Source: Gordius sp. MW1
Lineage: Eukaryota; Nematomorpha; Gordioida; Gordea; Gordiidae
Direction of reading: 5' to 3'
NCBI GenBank assembly: GCA_964036665.1
Contig: OZ038532.1
Location: 4,526,001-4,590,000, forward strand
Length of the DNA stretch: 64,000 bases
Shown: positions 33,769-46,556 of the stretch, piece after piece
Layout: each line of letters begins with the position of its first letter
Numbering within the stretch: the stretch's first letter is position 1
Made by a program: the position numbers and the translations under genes
Notes under the pieces: generated by a model
What the model was told of the DNA's origin: nothing
Seen by the model: only the letters and a program-made list of their open reading frames with translations
The model's database searches: none

Positions 33769-34905
33769 TCAATGTTTTTGCATTGAAAATTTTTTTTTCG
33801 TATACTCTTGATAATCCTCCGACTTTTTTGGTTTATGCCATCGTCTATATAGATTTTTCTTTCTTTTGCTGAAATCCCTAACCGATTGATCCCGCCACCA
33901 TAGTTGCCTAATCATAGCTTTGCCTCCTTTGGTCTGTTCTAGAACACCAATCGCTGTTTCCTTTATGTCCTTAGTTAGTATCTCCCAATCATCGTCTAAG
34001 TCCCTTTGTATTTTCCGTTCGTTCACATATCCTTTAACCTTTTGTATCGAATTCGAGGTTCGTAGACCTTTCTTCTTTTGGTAAATACTCTTCTGTCTAG
34101 ATCCATAACAGAGATACGATGTTGCCTGGCGATTTTTTTTCCCGGTATTACTATGCAATCCTTGATACTCCATAACTCATTTCGCCGTATGAGCAGTCGA
34201 TTTGACTAAAATGCTTTCGGCTTTTACAAGTCACAATATGATCCTCACGTTTTTGAATATAGGTGTTAACGATTGCCATGTCTTATGCTTGGGATACTTG
34301 GAGAAGTTTTTCCCCTTCTTTGTTCTTCAAACCATGCCCATAGCCTCCATGATTGCGTTCATAACCGAGGCGATCTTTCCCTACGTGAGCGTTAAAATCC
34401 GCCCTAATAATTAGTCTTTCTTCCTGTCCAATTCCTTTGTTTTTCTTGTCCAATAAATCGAAGAATATGCCTTTTTCTAATTCCATACACCCAATTTGCT
34501 GAGCATACGCGAACGGTTAGGAGCCACTTTTGATCTGCAATCTTTACCCACATTAGCTTATCGGAACAACGCTTGACATCCACCTCCTTGTCCTCTATTC
34601 GCTTAGAACGACACCGACCCCTTTTCTACGATTTGGTGACCCACTGTAGAATAGTTTGTAGGCATCTCCTAACTCTCGAGCTTTGGTTCCGTTCCACCTC
34701 GTCTCTTGTATATAGGCGATGTGTACCTTTCTTCTTTTGAGCATTTGTGCGACCACGATGCTCTTCCCCGTCAACGTTTCCACATTCCAGCACTTCGCAT
34801 TCTTTCCACAACTAATATCCTTAACCGGATTCGTTGTGAGTTGGGCAGTAACCTTAGTGTATTTTTCACCCTGCACGGGCGGGGTATGCAGTGCGCGTCG
34901 TTTGT
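33769..34905 (-). pseudogene. Non-LTR retrotransposon endonuclease region, truncated
   Basis: Three minus-strand blocks in different frames form the 5' half of a LINE ORF. 34876-34595 and its flank carry CWNVETLTGKS and IQETRWNGTKA with YSGSPNRRKGVGVVL. 34486-34283 carries ADFNAHVGKDR. 34173-33769 is a basic linker. These are motifs of an apurinic-type endonuclease domain (endonuclease/exonuclease/phosphatase fold) found in RTE/CR1-like elements. Frameshifts separate the blocks and the reverse transcriptase is absent; the copy ends where MITE-like sequence begins. Confidence 0.8.
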
Positions 34906-37900
34906 GGTGGACGCCTTAGAGTTCTCTTGTAAAATTTGTTTGAAACTATCATGATTGAGTTGGTTTTTATAGCCGGTTTCTGACGTGACGCCAACCCTCC
35001 AATTTTTGCACACGGACTTGGGACAAGATGTTTTTGTGCCAGAACTAACCAATTGTGTTTAAAGGAAGAATCTCTGATATAACATATAACTCGTTATTAT
35101 GCCCTATCAACCAATAGAAATGCTCAATTAAGCGTCGTCGTTTTTTAAATGTCGCTGTTTTAGATCACTACATCTATCGTTTCCTTTCAGCAATAATTGA
35201 GCTTGGTGCTTAATTGTTTCAAAAAAAACTAACTTTGTCTCTTATGAACAAAAAATACATTATGTTCTTTTAACTAAAAAAATAATGACCGATTAAAGGA
35301 AATCGTCGAACAAACGAATTTAAGTTCACATTTATTATTATAAATTTATTTAAAAATAAAACTATAAGTTTTCCATATTTTAGCAATTTTAGCACATGCA
35401 CTTAAGTTATTTACAGTTACACATTTTTGACTTCAAATAATAGAGGAAACCTTAGACTAATTAGAAGGATACATGATCCCCTGTCACTTTTCGAAGTTAT
35501 ACGAGTTATCTCGTTTGCAACCCTGCTATAATAATTTTATTGACTCTGTTGCTATAATAAATTTTCCCCTACGAAACATTGTAGATAAGAACATTTTTGT
35601 AAAAATAGTATATAAAAAAAGCTTTAAAGTTAAATTAATACACCTGCAAAATTTTAGGGATTTAATAACTTTAAGCAATCCTTAATAGGCGGGATGAAAA
35701 TTGCCGCCTGTCAACGTACACGATTTAAATGCGTGTACCGCCTGAATTAAATTTAACAATATATTTAAAATTAATCTTTTACAATATAAAATTAGACACC
35801 TACAGCTATAATATTAAAACCCAGATGCTTACTATAAATTATAGATTATGCTATTTCATTGTATAGTCCATAAAAAACAATTTGAAACGCAAAAATATCA
35901 TATATCTTATAAATTAAAATACATTTAGTAATATCTACAAGAATTTAGATTGCCTCAGAAATTTGGAAGAGTTTCGTGAGATAGTTCGAACTCTTCAGCC
36001 ATCATGCAATTTTGAAACGACGATCAGAAATGACCATATTGTACTCGATATAATTTAAACAAAATATTTAAATATAGTTATTAAAATGTAGATTATAAAA
36101 ACATAAATAAATCAACAATTTATAATAAAAAAATTAAAAAAGACTTTAGGTATAAGAATTTTAAATTTTTTTTATATATTTAAATAGCAAAATAATGGGA
36201 AATTTTTGCGATTATTTTATAATTTTTTCAAATTGTAGATTTCTAACCATAGGCCCATAAAATTTTCCTGAACTATGTAATCTATTTTTTGTCATTTTGG
36301 AAGGATTGCCTTACACCTTTAGGGAAGGCGCATAAGTATAAAATCATGTTTATTTCATTCTAAATTTAGCATGATAAATATAATTAATTTTTTTATATCA
36401 ATGACCAATGCAAACTTTAAAGACATATCTATATCTTATATTTAACCTTAATAATGCAATCGATATCCCTTGAGAATATTTTGCTTGTTGGAGCCCTAAA
36501 CCATAGGATAATTAAAATGCTTCTTGTGTGTGAGCAAATAATATTGGCTGGCTGGAGGGCGTACTTTTTCACTACTCACATGTATCATAAACATTGTCAT
36601 TTTATCCTCCAAAGTACTTATTTTATGCCTCAAGCGGCCATTTTTTAACCATTTATTTTAAGACATCGACTTTATATACTTAATAAAGAGTTTTTTAAAT
36701 TTTCCAAATCCTAGCATTCTTTCATTTTATATGAAAACATAAGTTGGATCTTCAAAATATAATATATATTATTTGGTAAAAATCTAGCTCGTTGGGATCA
36801 ATTGGGGACGCAAAGTAATAGCTATTATAGTAAAAATTTATACTTTTAATAGATTCTATTATCTAATTCTAATTGCAGTGAATTTATTATATTTCATAAA
36901 TCTCAGATTAGTTGAAATTTCGTATAATTGCTAAATAATTAACTAAGACTTATCGAGAGAAGTTTTTAAAATCAAATTTTAAACCCAACTGTTTCTTCAA
37001 TTGATATTTAAAGATTTCATCAATTTGACTTTAACCTTTTAAATGTATCTCTCTTGTAAAGGCAAATTTAATGGTTTTGTCATTAAAAATTATCAATTTA
37101 GTTTTTTGGTGAAAAGTTAGATAAATTCGTGTTATACCTATTATGTTCAAACATCTTTCAATAAAATTTTAATTTATTGTATTGTCATAGAATTTCTTCA
37201 AATTTTAATCACATAATTTATAATTGGTATTGTTATAAAAAAATGACCTCGAGGGAATAATAAGGTCAGGGAAGAACATATTGCAATATAGCTGATATAT
37301 TTTGGCCATTTATTAGTGACATAAATAAGGTAAGATAAATTTTTTTTTTTAAATAAGAAAGGTTTGCTTAAAATTAAACTATGCTGGATTTTTTTCTTCT
37401 ATAATCACTTTTATTTTTAAATACCCTGCAAAATTTGGCCACTACCGGAAATTTTGTAAACTTAATAACCACGTTAAAACACACTAAAAATTATTTACGC
37501 ATTGTAACTTTGAAACTAAGCTTATAAATTCAGAGTATTAAGTAACGTCAAATTATGCATTGTGCGCGTTTTAGTGTTACAGGCAAAAAATGCCATATAA
37601 ATAAATCAAATAATATAAATTATTTAAAACCTCAAAAATAAATTATTTCGCCTCCATGGAACTAAAGGAGTCTTTTCATCAGGCAAAGGATTGTAATGGA
37701 AATTTTTAAACGCCATACGGTTTCCATACATGGATCAATGCCATGCCAAAAAGTATAGTAATAATATTGGTAGTTCGTCTCTTTTTTTCTGTACATTAAT
37801 AAAACTATTTTAATTAAATGATTTATGATGTTTTTTGGCTCCAATTGTGTCAAATCATTTTCGTAATATCAATTTAAGCTTCCGCGCAAACTACCTCAGG

Positions 37901-38005
37901 CATGTTTTTAAACAAATATTTATCCTTAAATTAACTTCCTATAAGAGGGGAAAAATTCGAATTTTTGATCATTAATATAAGATAACTCGTAAGTGACTAA
38001 TGACT
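34906..38005 (+). other. Intergenic, nothing recognised
   Basis: AT-rich, with only short open frames (such as 35473-35685 and 36454-36648) that show no domain, no codon pattern and no splice-compatible neighbours. I see no clear repeat family. Confidence 0.5.
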
Positions 38006-39010
38006 AATGAGTACGCCTCTGGGAAATATTCGAGATTCGGTTCGAAATTCGATTCGAATTCGGATTCGAATTTTCGAATCGACCGAACCCATATGTGTAA
38101 GTTTCGAATAGAATATTTAGGCTGCTAGGATTCGAAAATCCGAATCGAATCCTTGAAAAAATAGAATTTTATTTTTTTTAAGTTTAATTTAAATAGACCA
38201 TATTCAAATATTAAGCTATTTTTATCTTACCGCATTTCAGTTATTTTTCCTGCTACAATTTGAAAAAGTTTAATTTAATATTTTTCAAACTTACATAAAT
38301 TATGGACAACGAGGATCACAATTTAATTAAATTATGGACTACCGGTTAATTATCAACCAGGCATAGAAGATCATGCTGGCAAAATGGTCAAATAGTAAAT
38401 TGAAGATATATGGCATTCAATAAGAAGATTGTCTAATAAGCGAGGGTTGTCGATTTAAGGCTCAAAATTTGAGTGTTTATCGCCAGTATACATGGTATAT
38501 CGTATAGAGAAATTAAAGATGACTTGGAAACTGCTATAGGAAGTCAGCCATATTTTGTATTAACTAGCGAGGTATCAACACTGGATCGGCTATTAAGAAC
38601 GACAAGGCGAAGTCTTCATTAGAGACATTTTTGCACAAACCACGTGTGGTCTCCAATGTTGAGCCTTTACAAAGGTGGAAATCGAATCAACGTCGTTTTT
38701 CAGACATCCAAAAATTAACAAAAAAAATCTTCTCTTTATACCTGGTTCATTTACCTCCGTGCGAAATAATATTTTCAACAGGAACCAATTTATTGACTAA
38801 ACACAAGCAATCGTTTATGAATGATAGTGTTAGGAAGATAATTTGCCTTAAAAGTTGGCTAAAACGGTTCTTGATTGTCTTACACATATCGCCATAGTTT
38901 TTTGTTCGCCTTTAATATTAAATTTTTTTCGAATCGAATAAAAAATTCGAATCCGAATCGAATACCAAAACTTTTCGATTCGATTCGAAATCCAGAGGCG
39001 TTAATGAGTA
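38006..39010 (+). mobile_element. hAT transposon remnant
   Basis: Terminal inverted repeats cgcctctgg...(38014) and ...ccagaggcg (39000), followed inward by ttcgaat-rich tracts, are flanked by the octamer aatgagta at 38006-38013 and 39003-39010. An 8-bp duplication is the hAT signature. Inside, 38631-38897 (plus) encodes about 88 residues including LPPCEIIFSTGTNLLTKHKQ, which matches the C-terminal dimerisation region of hAT transposases. The catalytic core is missing, so it is non-autonomous. Confidence 0.8.
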
Positions 39011-39766
39011 TGATTGATATGTATGGATATGGGCGTAGCTAGGGGTGGCAGGGAAGGACGACAGCCCCCCTCTAAATCCAGAAATCCTTTAAAATTTTAA
39101 GGTTAAATTTTAAAAATTATCATTTTGCCCTCCCTAATTCAATGACTACCTGCGTCGTTAATTTGAGAAGACTGCATCTCAATAGACAACGTTTAAATAA
39201 TTTTCTTTGAATTTTAGTTCTATACACAATGTTGTAAGAAACGAAGTTGTGCGTGCTCAAGAATAAGTTATGAAGGTAAGGGGTTCTTTCTGTAGTCTAT
39301 GGTTCTTTCCGATACCTAATGCTATCAAATTCTCTTTATGTTTAATTATTGACCCGCTTAAAGTTTTTTAACTTTGTATAGTATGGCGTTATAATCTTAT
39401 TGAGAATATGTAGATCAAATATAAAATGTTGATGACAATTGTAAAAATTTTAAAAAAATTAGTTTGGGTATTTTAACAATATTTATTAGTTATTACTAAA
39501 AGCGATGACGATGAAATGGAAATGTAAATGATCTTATCGCCAACACTCTAATTTGTTATATTTTTCTCTGCCTTATAATATTTCAAACCTTATGTATATA
39601 CTATCCTAAAAAGGTGAATATTTTAATAAAATGATCTAATTATTGGACTTCAGATGTGGCCCTATTCTTTACATGTTCTAATTGTTAGCTTTAAAAGTGT
39701 GGTGGTGCAGCTCATGTGAGTATGTATTGTTGTCGGTCTTAAAGTAAAATGATTGCTTAGCAATGT
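39011..39766 (+). other. Intergenic with a MITE fragment
   Basis: 39028-39165 begins atgggcgtagctagg and resembles the small hAT-like MITEs elsewhere in the window, but no second end or target duplication is clear. No gene seen. Confidence 0.5.
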
Positions 39767-40031
39767 CGTAATCCCAGTGGCGTAAATAAGGGGGGGACGC
39801 GAAATTCCCCCCCCCCCCCCTTGGCAAAAATTAAAAAAAAAATTTTATAGCTTCTCAACGCTGAGGAGGCTAAAAACTTACATTAAAAATGCCATGTCCA
39901 AGAATAGATTAAATGGATTGGCTTTATTGACAATTCATCGGTAATTAGCTCCTACTCCCGATGAAGTTCTTAAAATTTTTGAAATTTCCCCCCCCCCTTG
40001 AGAAAATCCTGGCTACGCGCCTGCGTAATCC
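39767..40031 (+). mobile_element. hAT-like MITE with 8-bp target duplication
   Basis: The element spans 39775-40023. It starts CAGTGGCGTA and ends TACGCGCCTG, and is flanked on both sides by cgtaatcc (39767-39774 and 40024-40031). It has C-runs near both ends and no ORF. Confidence 0.85.
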
Positions 40032-40956
40032 TATATAACGAATATATCGACTAGGTAGCAATATCAAAATTTAGAGAATGATGATTTTTGGGGAGTCTTT
40101 CTTTAAGATTTGGTAAGTATATATCGGTTCCTATATTAAGTCGTAACAAGTTATGCGACAACTGTAATGCCATATTGGAGAAACTAAAAAGAATTTGAAT
40201 TAGGCTTGAAGGGCATCTGACAGCATTACAGCTCCAACGGACTTTTTAGCGCCCACATAGAGCAATTCTTATCAGAAGTCTGATTTGTTAAAAAATTTCT
40301 GCCCGCCCCAGCGCCCAAACACTTATAAGTGTTCGCTTGGCCATGCCCAAATAATTGAAGCTGCCCAAACTGCCCGACCCTATATGATGTTTTTTCAAAA
40401 AATTTGGCAGTAATATCGTTAGATTTTCCCAAACAATTTATTTAAATTTTTGAATTTTTTTATCAAAATTAGGATTAACATATATCAAATAATAAAATAT
40501 ACTGACATAATACTACATGAAAACAAATAATACATCCTTTAAAAAATATCAATGAGCTCGATTTGCCCGAGTCTTATTATGATGCCCGCCTAGGCCTGCC
40601 CGAAAATCTAAATTTAAGTCAGTTGTCCGGCACGGCCAGTAGGCCTGGTGGGCAGGTTCGAACAGCGGGGGCTTTTTTGGTCTCTGATCCTGGTCCTTAA
40701 TATTAATAATGCACGAAACTAAGTTATACAGAGAAATAAATAAATCTATTGCATCCATGCATATACAATATATTTTAATAAGACTTTCGATTTAATGGCT
40801 TTAATATATGTTATCCTATTTATTAATTCGTGTTTATACTTTCCTATGCTGTTTTTATATAAATCAAATGTCCCACACATTTTTCAAATAAAGTTTAACG
40901 AGTTTTGGTATATCGTCCGTCCAGAAAAATCAAATATCAAAATTATAAAGAAAAAA
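40032..40956 (+). other. Intergenic with GC-rich unclassified repeat
   Basis: About 40250-40690 is unusually rich in cccgccc, gcccaa and ggcctg motifs and contains the palindrome acacttataagtgt. It looks like an old repeat, but I could not define its ends. No gene seen. Confidence 0.4.
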
Positions 40957-41154
40957 CTCGGGCCTTCGGCCCTTGTGGGAAGGGGGAGAAGGGAAGAGGG
41001 GAAGGGAAGGGGGGACGACTCATCTGTACTTCGTATAAATGTATCATATTTGCTATGCAATTTATGGGCGAGAAAGGTGGGAAGGGGCGATAACGCCTAT
41101 AGGGGGGTATTAAATGCCTAATGATTAATTAATTATTTATACAAATTTTCCATT

Positions 41155-41220
41155 ATAGGCAAAATGTAATAAAGGCAAAATGTAATATAGGCAAGGCAAG
41201 GGTTAGGGTTAGATTTAGTG
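41155..41220 (+). repeat. Inverted-repeat partner (left) with telomere-like motif
   Basis: ggcaaaatgtaatataggcaagg followed by gggttagggttagatttag. The reverse complement lies at 45178-45235, so about 4 kb is framed by inverted copies. Confidence 0.75.
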
Positions 41221-42958
41221 TTTGCATCTAGTTGCGTATTACATTAGTTTTTATGGCCTTTAGTGATTATGGGTCTAACAAACATTATATTATAAAACAA
41301 CACAATGTTAAGAATTTGCAGAATTGTTGGGAGAAATTTTTTGTTGAATTTGAACAATTTTTAATTAAAAAAATCAAAAATTTGGCCAATGGTCACTTTT
41401 TCTCTATTGGTCAGTACCAACAGATACTCTATAAGTCAATGATAGCCAAAAAAACGGAAAAAAAAAATTTGATGCTCACTTTGGCCAATGGTCATTTTTT
41501 TCCATTGGTCAGCAGCCAGCACACGGTAAAAGTGGATATAAATTCATAAGAGTAAAAAAACAAAAAAAAAATTTTCGAATCACATTTTGGCCAATGGTCA
41601 TTTTTTTCCATTGGTCAGCAGCCAGGACACGGTAAAAGTGGATATAAATTCATAATAGTCAAAAAAAACGAAAAAAAAGTTTTCGAATCACATTTTGGCC
41701 AATGGTCATTTTATTCCATTGGTCAGCAGCCAGCGGACGGCCAAAAAGTCATAATAGCAATGGTAGGAACAGGAACAATCATAATAGTCAAAAAAACGAA
41801 AAAAATAATTTCGATTCACATTTTGGCCAATGGTCATTTTTTCAGTCGGTCAGGAGCCAGCGGACGGCCAAAAAGTCATAATAGCATTGGTAGTAACAGG
41901 AACAATCTTAATAGTCAAAAAAAAAAAATAAAAAAATAAACTTGGATTCACATTTTGGCCAATGGTCATTTTTTTCATTGGTCAGCAGCCAACGGACGGC
42001 CAAAAAGTCTTATTATCAATGATAGTAACAAGAACAATCATAAGAGTCAAAAAAAACTCCGGGATTCTAACCCAAAAACTAGTTAAATTGCATAGCAATT
42101 AAAAGTAAACAACTTTTATTTATGTTTATTATATAACATTGGTCAGCAGCCAGCGGACGGCCAAAAAGTCATAATAGCAATGGTAGAAACAGGAACAATC
42201 ATAATAGTCAAAAAAAACGAAAAAAATAATTTCGATTTACATTTTGGCCAATGGTCATTTTTTTCATTGGTCAGCAGCCAGCGGACGGCCAAAAATTCTT
42301 ATTATCAATGATAGTAACAAAAACAGAGTCAAAATAACTCCGGGATTCTAACCCCAAAACTAGTTAAATTGCATAGCAATTAAAAAGTAAACAACTTTTA
42401 TTTATGTTTATTATATAACTAGTTAAATTGCATAGCATTAAAAGTAAACAACTTTTATCTATGTTTATTATTTAACAAAAATTAGTTAAATTGCATAGCA
42501 ATTAAAAGTAAACAACTTTTATTTATGTTTATTATATAACTAGTTAAATTGCATAGCAATTAAAAGTAAACAACTTTTATTTATGTTTATTATATAATAG
42601 ATAATTTAACAAATCTTATATATAACATATATAACACACCGAGGGAGATAGAGATGACGGGTGGGGCACCTCTTATGCATTTGGGGCGCCGTATAGCTGC
42701 CAATACCCTTGACAAAAGGGAAACTTTTTTTTTAAAACAGAAAATCGGAATTATAATTTGTCATTTCAACGCAATCGCAATTTATGAATGTTTACCTCGC
42801 ATATAATTTTTATAGTATATATAGTTTCATTTAATAAAAGATATCATTAATAAAAAAAAAAAAAAAAAAAAAATTTAAAAAATAACACAGCGAGAGAGAT
42901 AGAGATGAGGGGTGGGGCACCTCTTTCTCATGCATTAATTTAAAAACACAACAAATTA

Positions 42959-43398
42959 TTTGCTAAGTATTTTATTCAAATTGCTAAGTATTTTTAGCGT
43001 CAATGCTAAGTATTTTATTCATTTGCTAAGTATTTAATTCGTTTGCTAAGTGTTTTAATTAATGTTAAGTATTAAATTCAAATGCTAAGTATTTTATTCA
43101 TTTGCTAAGTATTTAAATAAATTTTGCTAAGTATTTTATTGTTTTGCTAAGTATTTTATTTATTTGCTAAGTATTTTATTTGTTTGCTAAGTATTTTAAT
43201 GTTTTGCTAAGTATTTAAATTATATGCTAAGTATTTAAATATATTATGCTAAGTATTTAAATTACTGCTAAGTATTTAAATATATTATGCTAAGTATTTA
43301 AATTATTGCTAAGTATTTAAATATATTATGCTAAGTATTTAAATTATTGCTAAGTATTTAAATAAATTGTGCCAAGTATTTTAAATTATTTGCTAAGT
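42959..43398 (+). repeat. gctaagtattt minisatellite
   Basis: About two dozen copies of gctaagtattt separated by variable AT spacers of a few bases. In its last third the spacing alternates regularly (aaattattgct / aaatatattatgct), which suggests recent expansion of a two-unit block. Confidence 0.9.
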
Positions 43399-43582
43399 AA
43401 AGATTTTATAAATTTAAACAAATAAAGCTGTCTGTTGATTTTATATTCATGTTTCAAATTTTGACTAATGAGGTCATGAAATTAAGTAATAAAAATGCAG
43501 TTTTTGAAGTTCTTGTCATTGATGCAGCCAGTGCAATTCATAATGCATTTAAAGCTGTTTTGGGGGATAAAATTGTTGTGTT

Positions 43583-43602
43583 ATAGGGTTAGGGTTAGGG
43601 TT
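43583..43602 (+). repeat. Interstitial telomere-like repeat
   Basis: A short run of about two and a half TTAGGG units (agggttagggttagggttt). This is the common animal telomere motif, found here inside the composite element. It is too short to call a former telomere. Confidence 0.6.
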
Positions 43603-43989
43603 TATTGTAGTTGAATAAAATCTTTATCAATTATCCTATTGGCTATTTAGATTATTTTATATATGAAGTCATTATAGAACATGAAGGGTATTTCTTCACC
43701 TACAAATAAATAATCATAATTTTTTTATTCAAATCTAAAATAAATTATTTTTTACATTATAACAATATAAAATTGAAATATTATATTTTTCAACTATAAA
43801 TTTTAGTAATTTATTAAAATAATTCCCATTAAAACTTAACTTCATTTCAACACTTTTTTGTGTCATAAATAAAACTTTCAATTAGAAAACTTTAATAACT
43901 TAGCATTTCAAAATAGAAAACCTAGCATTTTTAAAAAATTAAATTTTTTTTTTGAAATTATTACCATTAAAACTTTGTCCTTTTTATCT

Positions 43990-44428
43990 TTAAAACCTTA
44001 TTATCTTATATTTTTTTAATACTCAGCATTTTGACTAAAACTCATAATTTAGATTTTTTTTAATAAAATACTTAGCATTTTAATAAAAAAAACTTAGTAT
44101 ATCAAAATAAAAACTCTGCAATTTAATAATAAAAACTTAGCATTTAAAAAAAAAACTTAGCATTTAAAAATAAAATCATTAGCATTTCCTTTAAAATACT
44201 CAGCATTTAAAATAAAATACTTAGCATTTCCTTTAAAATACTTAGCATTTAAAAATAAAATACTTAGCATTTAATAATAAAATACTTAGCATTTAGAATA
44301 AAATACTTAGCATTTAGATTAAAATACTTAGCATAAAATACTTAGCGTTTTTTAATAAAATGCTTAGCACTTTTATTAAAATACTTAGCATAAATTACTT
44401 AGCAATTTGTAATTATTTACTTAGCAGT
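43990..44428 (-). repeat. aaatacttagc minisatellite, inverted partner
   Basis: About twenty copies of aaatacttagc(a), the reverse complement of the motif at 42959-43398, becoming more regular toward its right end. The two arrays face each other across roughly 600 bp. Confidence 0.9.
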
Positions 44429-45177
44429 TAAATAACACCCATTTAAAAAATCGATAACCTAATATACCCAATGCAAATAGATAGGGATGGACGGACGGAC
44501 GGACGGACAGACGGACGGACGGACAACAAAAAACGAGCCCATAAATTGCATAGCAATTAATATTTTTTTAAATCATAATAATTAAAAAATGATAGCATGA
44601 AAAATATAACAATTTTGACTTAAACTATTTTGTTTTAAAGATCCTATTCAAGGTAAATTTGTTACGTATAAAGCAAAAAATTTGGCAATATTTCAAAAAC
44701 ATGTTTTTTATTATTAAAATAAAAAATAAGTCTTATGGAAGACTCAAGTGATATAAATAGCTTTAAAAGAGTGTCCTTCATCTGGCATATTATTAAAAAA
44801 AGCCTACCACGGATGATGCAATATCGTTTTTTGCAAATTTTTGTACAACCTTTTTTTTATATTTTTTCTTGATATCTAAACATTATTTCAAGAAATGTTT
44901 GCATCCATGCCTTTAAGCTATTTTTTGGTCAAAGAAAATTTTGAATTTATTTGACAATGTCTCCTCTCTTCAGAATTCCCATACGTTGACCCTTATAAAA
45001 GAAAAACAAACATATATTCAGGCATTAATGAATATTCAAATCAATAAACATCTCTACTAAAATGCATAAAGGGCCTAAAATGCGTTTAAGTAAAATGTCC
45101 TTCGAAAGTTCTTTTTATAGAATCAACATTTTCATTTGATTTGGACCCACAATATATAATGGACAAAATATCACATA

Positions 45178-45235
45178 TATTTCCCAAACTAAATCTAACC
45201 CTAACCCTTGCCTATATTACATTTTGCCAATATTA
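45178..45235 (-). repeat. Inverted-repeat partner (right) with telomere-like motif
   Basis: Reverse complement of 41155-41220, including ctaaatctaaccctaaccc and ttgcctatattacattttgcc. Confidence 0.75.
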
Positions 45236-45796
45236 CATGTTGCAAACAACAGAATTTAAGGATTTAATAATCATATTTTTAATATTTTGGACCAAAAATA
45301 TTAGTCATTTTGGGAACTATTTGAAACGGTGTATAAATACACGTTAACCGGGGCTATATTTTTAAAGGTTCTGATTGGTTTATATATTTTGGCCATTATA
45401 TATTTTGACCCGAAGTGTTTCATTTATATCTAATTTGTGCCAAAATTAGTTATTGAGCAGAGAAGATATTAAAAAAATATGCGTATTTGCTCAACTGGTC
45501 TATCGCTCACGGAATCTACAACCAATCAAAATGTACAAATTTGCAAAGCATGCTTATAACTAATTAATTTTATATTAAATCATGTTATAAACGCTTTAAA
45601 AGGTTGCAAAAACATATATTAGGCATATAATATATGAAGATCAACTTTATTATCGCTGCATATATATTTTCTTTCATATTAAGCATATAATATATGAAGT
45701 TCAAATTTTTTATTGCTGCCTATATATTTTTCATGGATTAGATTAAATGCTTTATAATAAGTTAATATGCATTTCCAATATTTTATATTGTTATAT

Positions 45797-45920
45797 TATA
45801 TAGACATGGGCGTACCCAGGTTTTAAATTAAGGGGGGGGGGCAAAACGTTTAAAAGTTCATTTAGAGGGGGGGGGGGCAAAACATAAATTTTTTCCGCGT
45901 ACACCCATCATGTATATAGA
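45797..45920 (+). mobile_element. Short hAT-like MITE with 8-bp target duplication
   Basis: The element spans 45805-45912, starting catgggcgtacccagg and ending cgcgtacacccatcatg, with the octamer tatataga on both sides (45797-45804 and 45913-45920). It has internal G-runs and no ORF. Confidence 0.8.
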
Positions 45921-46556
45921 TATACTTATAAAAATGTTTAAATTATAATTTTTGTGCAGTAGATGAATTGTGCAGTAGACGAGTTGAGTATAAATCAAAT
46001 ATAGCAGTCATTCAAGTTTGTTGTTCCCTAAAAATTTCTATAATATGTGGCAAATAATTTAATCAAATTTTTTGTCCCTTAACCACCTTTCAAAAACCAG
46101 AAAAAAACTTTTTCATTATGTTAAGGTAAAATATAAAATGAAATTAAACCGCCTATATTGATTGCCGAATTTTATTTAATTTATCGGTTTTACACAGGGT
46201 TTATAATGTATTACTCATTCATGGGCTATCTTTAATATTTGTTTTGCAAGCAATGACTAATCGATCCGTTGGTATGTACAGTATGAAGAAGAAAAATCAA
46301 ATATTAAATTAATTAAAAATTTGCAGTCCAGCAAATTTATGATTCATTAAAAATATTGGTTTCTTTTAAAATATTTAGAATACTTTACATTCCTTTACTT
46401 CACCTGATTCCTTATTTAAAAATTATATTTTAGATTCTCAAAACCCACAAATTATTAATTTTTCCCTTTAAAAACGCACTAAAGTTTGTATCACATTGTT
46501 TATCGTCCCCAGGTTTTTCATTATATAATCATAAAATCCTTCCGACATTTTCAGAT

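Larger units (their letters stand above)
40957..44557 (-). mobile_element. Third copy of the composite element, reversed
   Basis: Runs from ctcgggccttcggccc (40957) to cccataaattgcatagcaatt (44557), the reverse of the copies at 6531-12205. It includes the same C/T-rich end, hairpin minisatellite (about 41390-42350) and a (ggac)n tract at 44487-44523. It is enlarged by two minisatellite arrays at 42959-43398 and 43990-44428. No tRNA-like block was found in it. Confidence 0.75.
44558..46556 (+). other. Intergenic upstream of the SLC6 gene
   Basis: AT-rich and without a gene that I can support. It contains the inverted-repeat partner (45178-45235) and a MITE (45797-45920). The motif gacattttcag just before the SLC6 ATG could be a 5'-UTR splice acceptor. 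Confidence 0.5.

Noticed and set aside
36454..36648. 64-codon plus-strand ORF
   Set aside because: No domain, no splice partners and base composition like the surrounding intergenic DNA.
41195..43602. A former chromosome end
   Set aside because: Only two to three TTAGGG units are present at each site, which is too few. They lie inside transposon DNA with genes on both sides.
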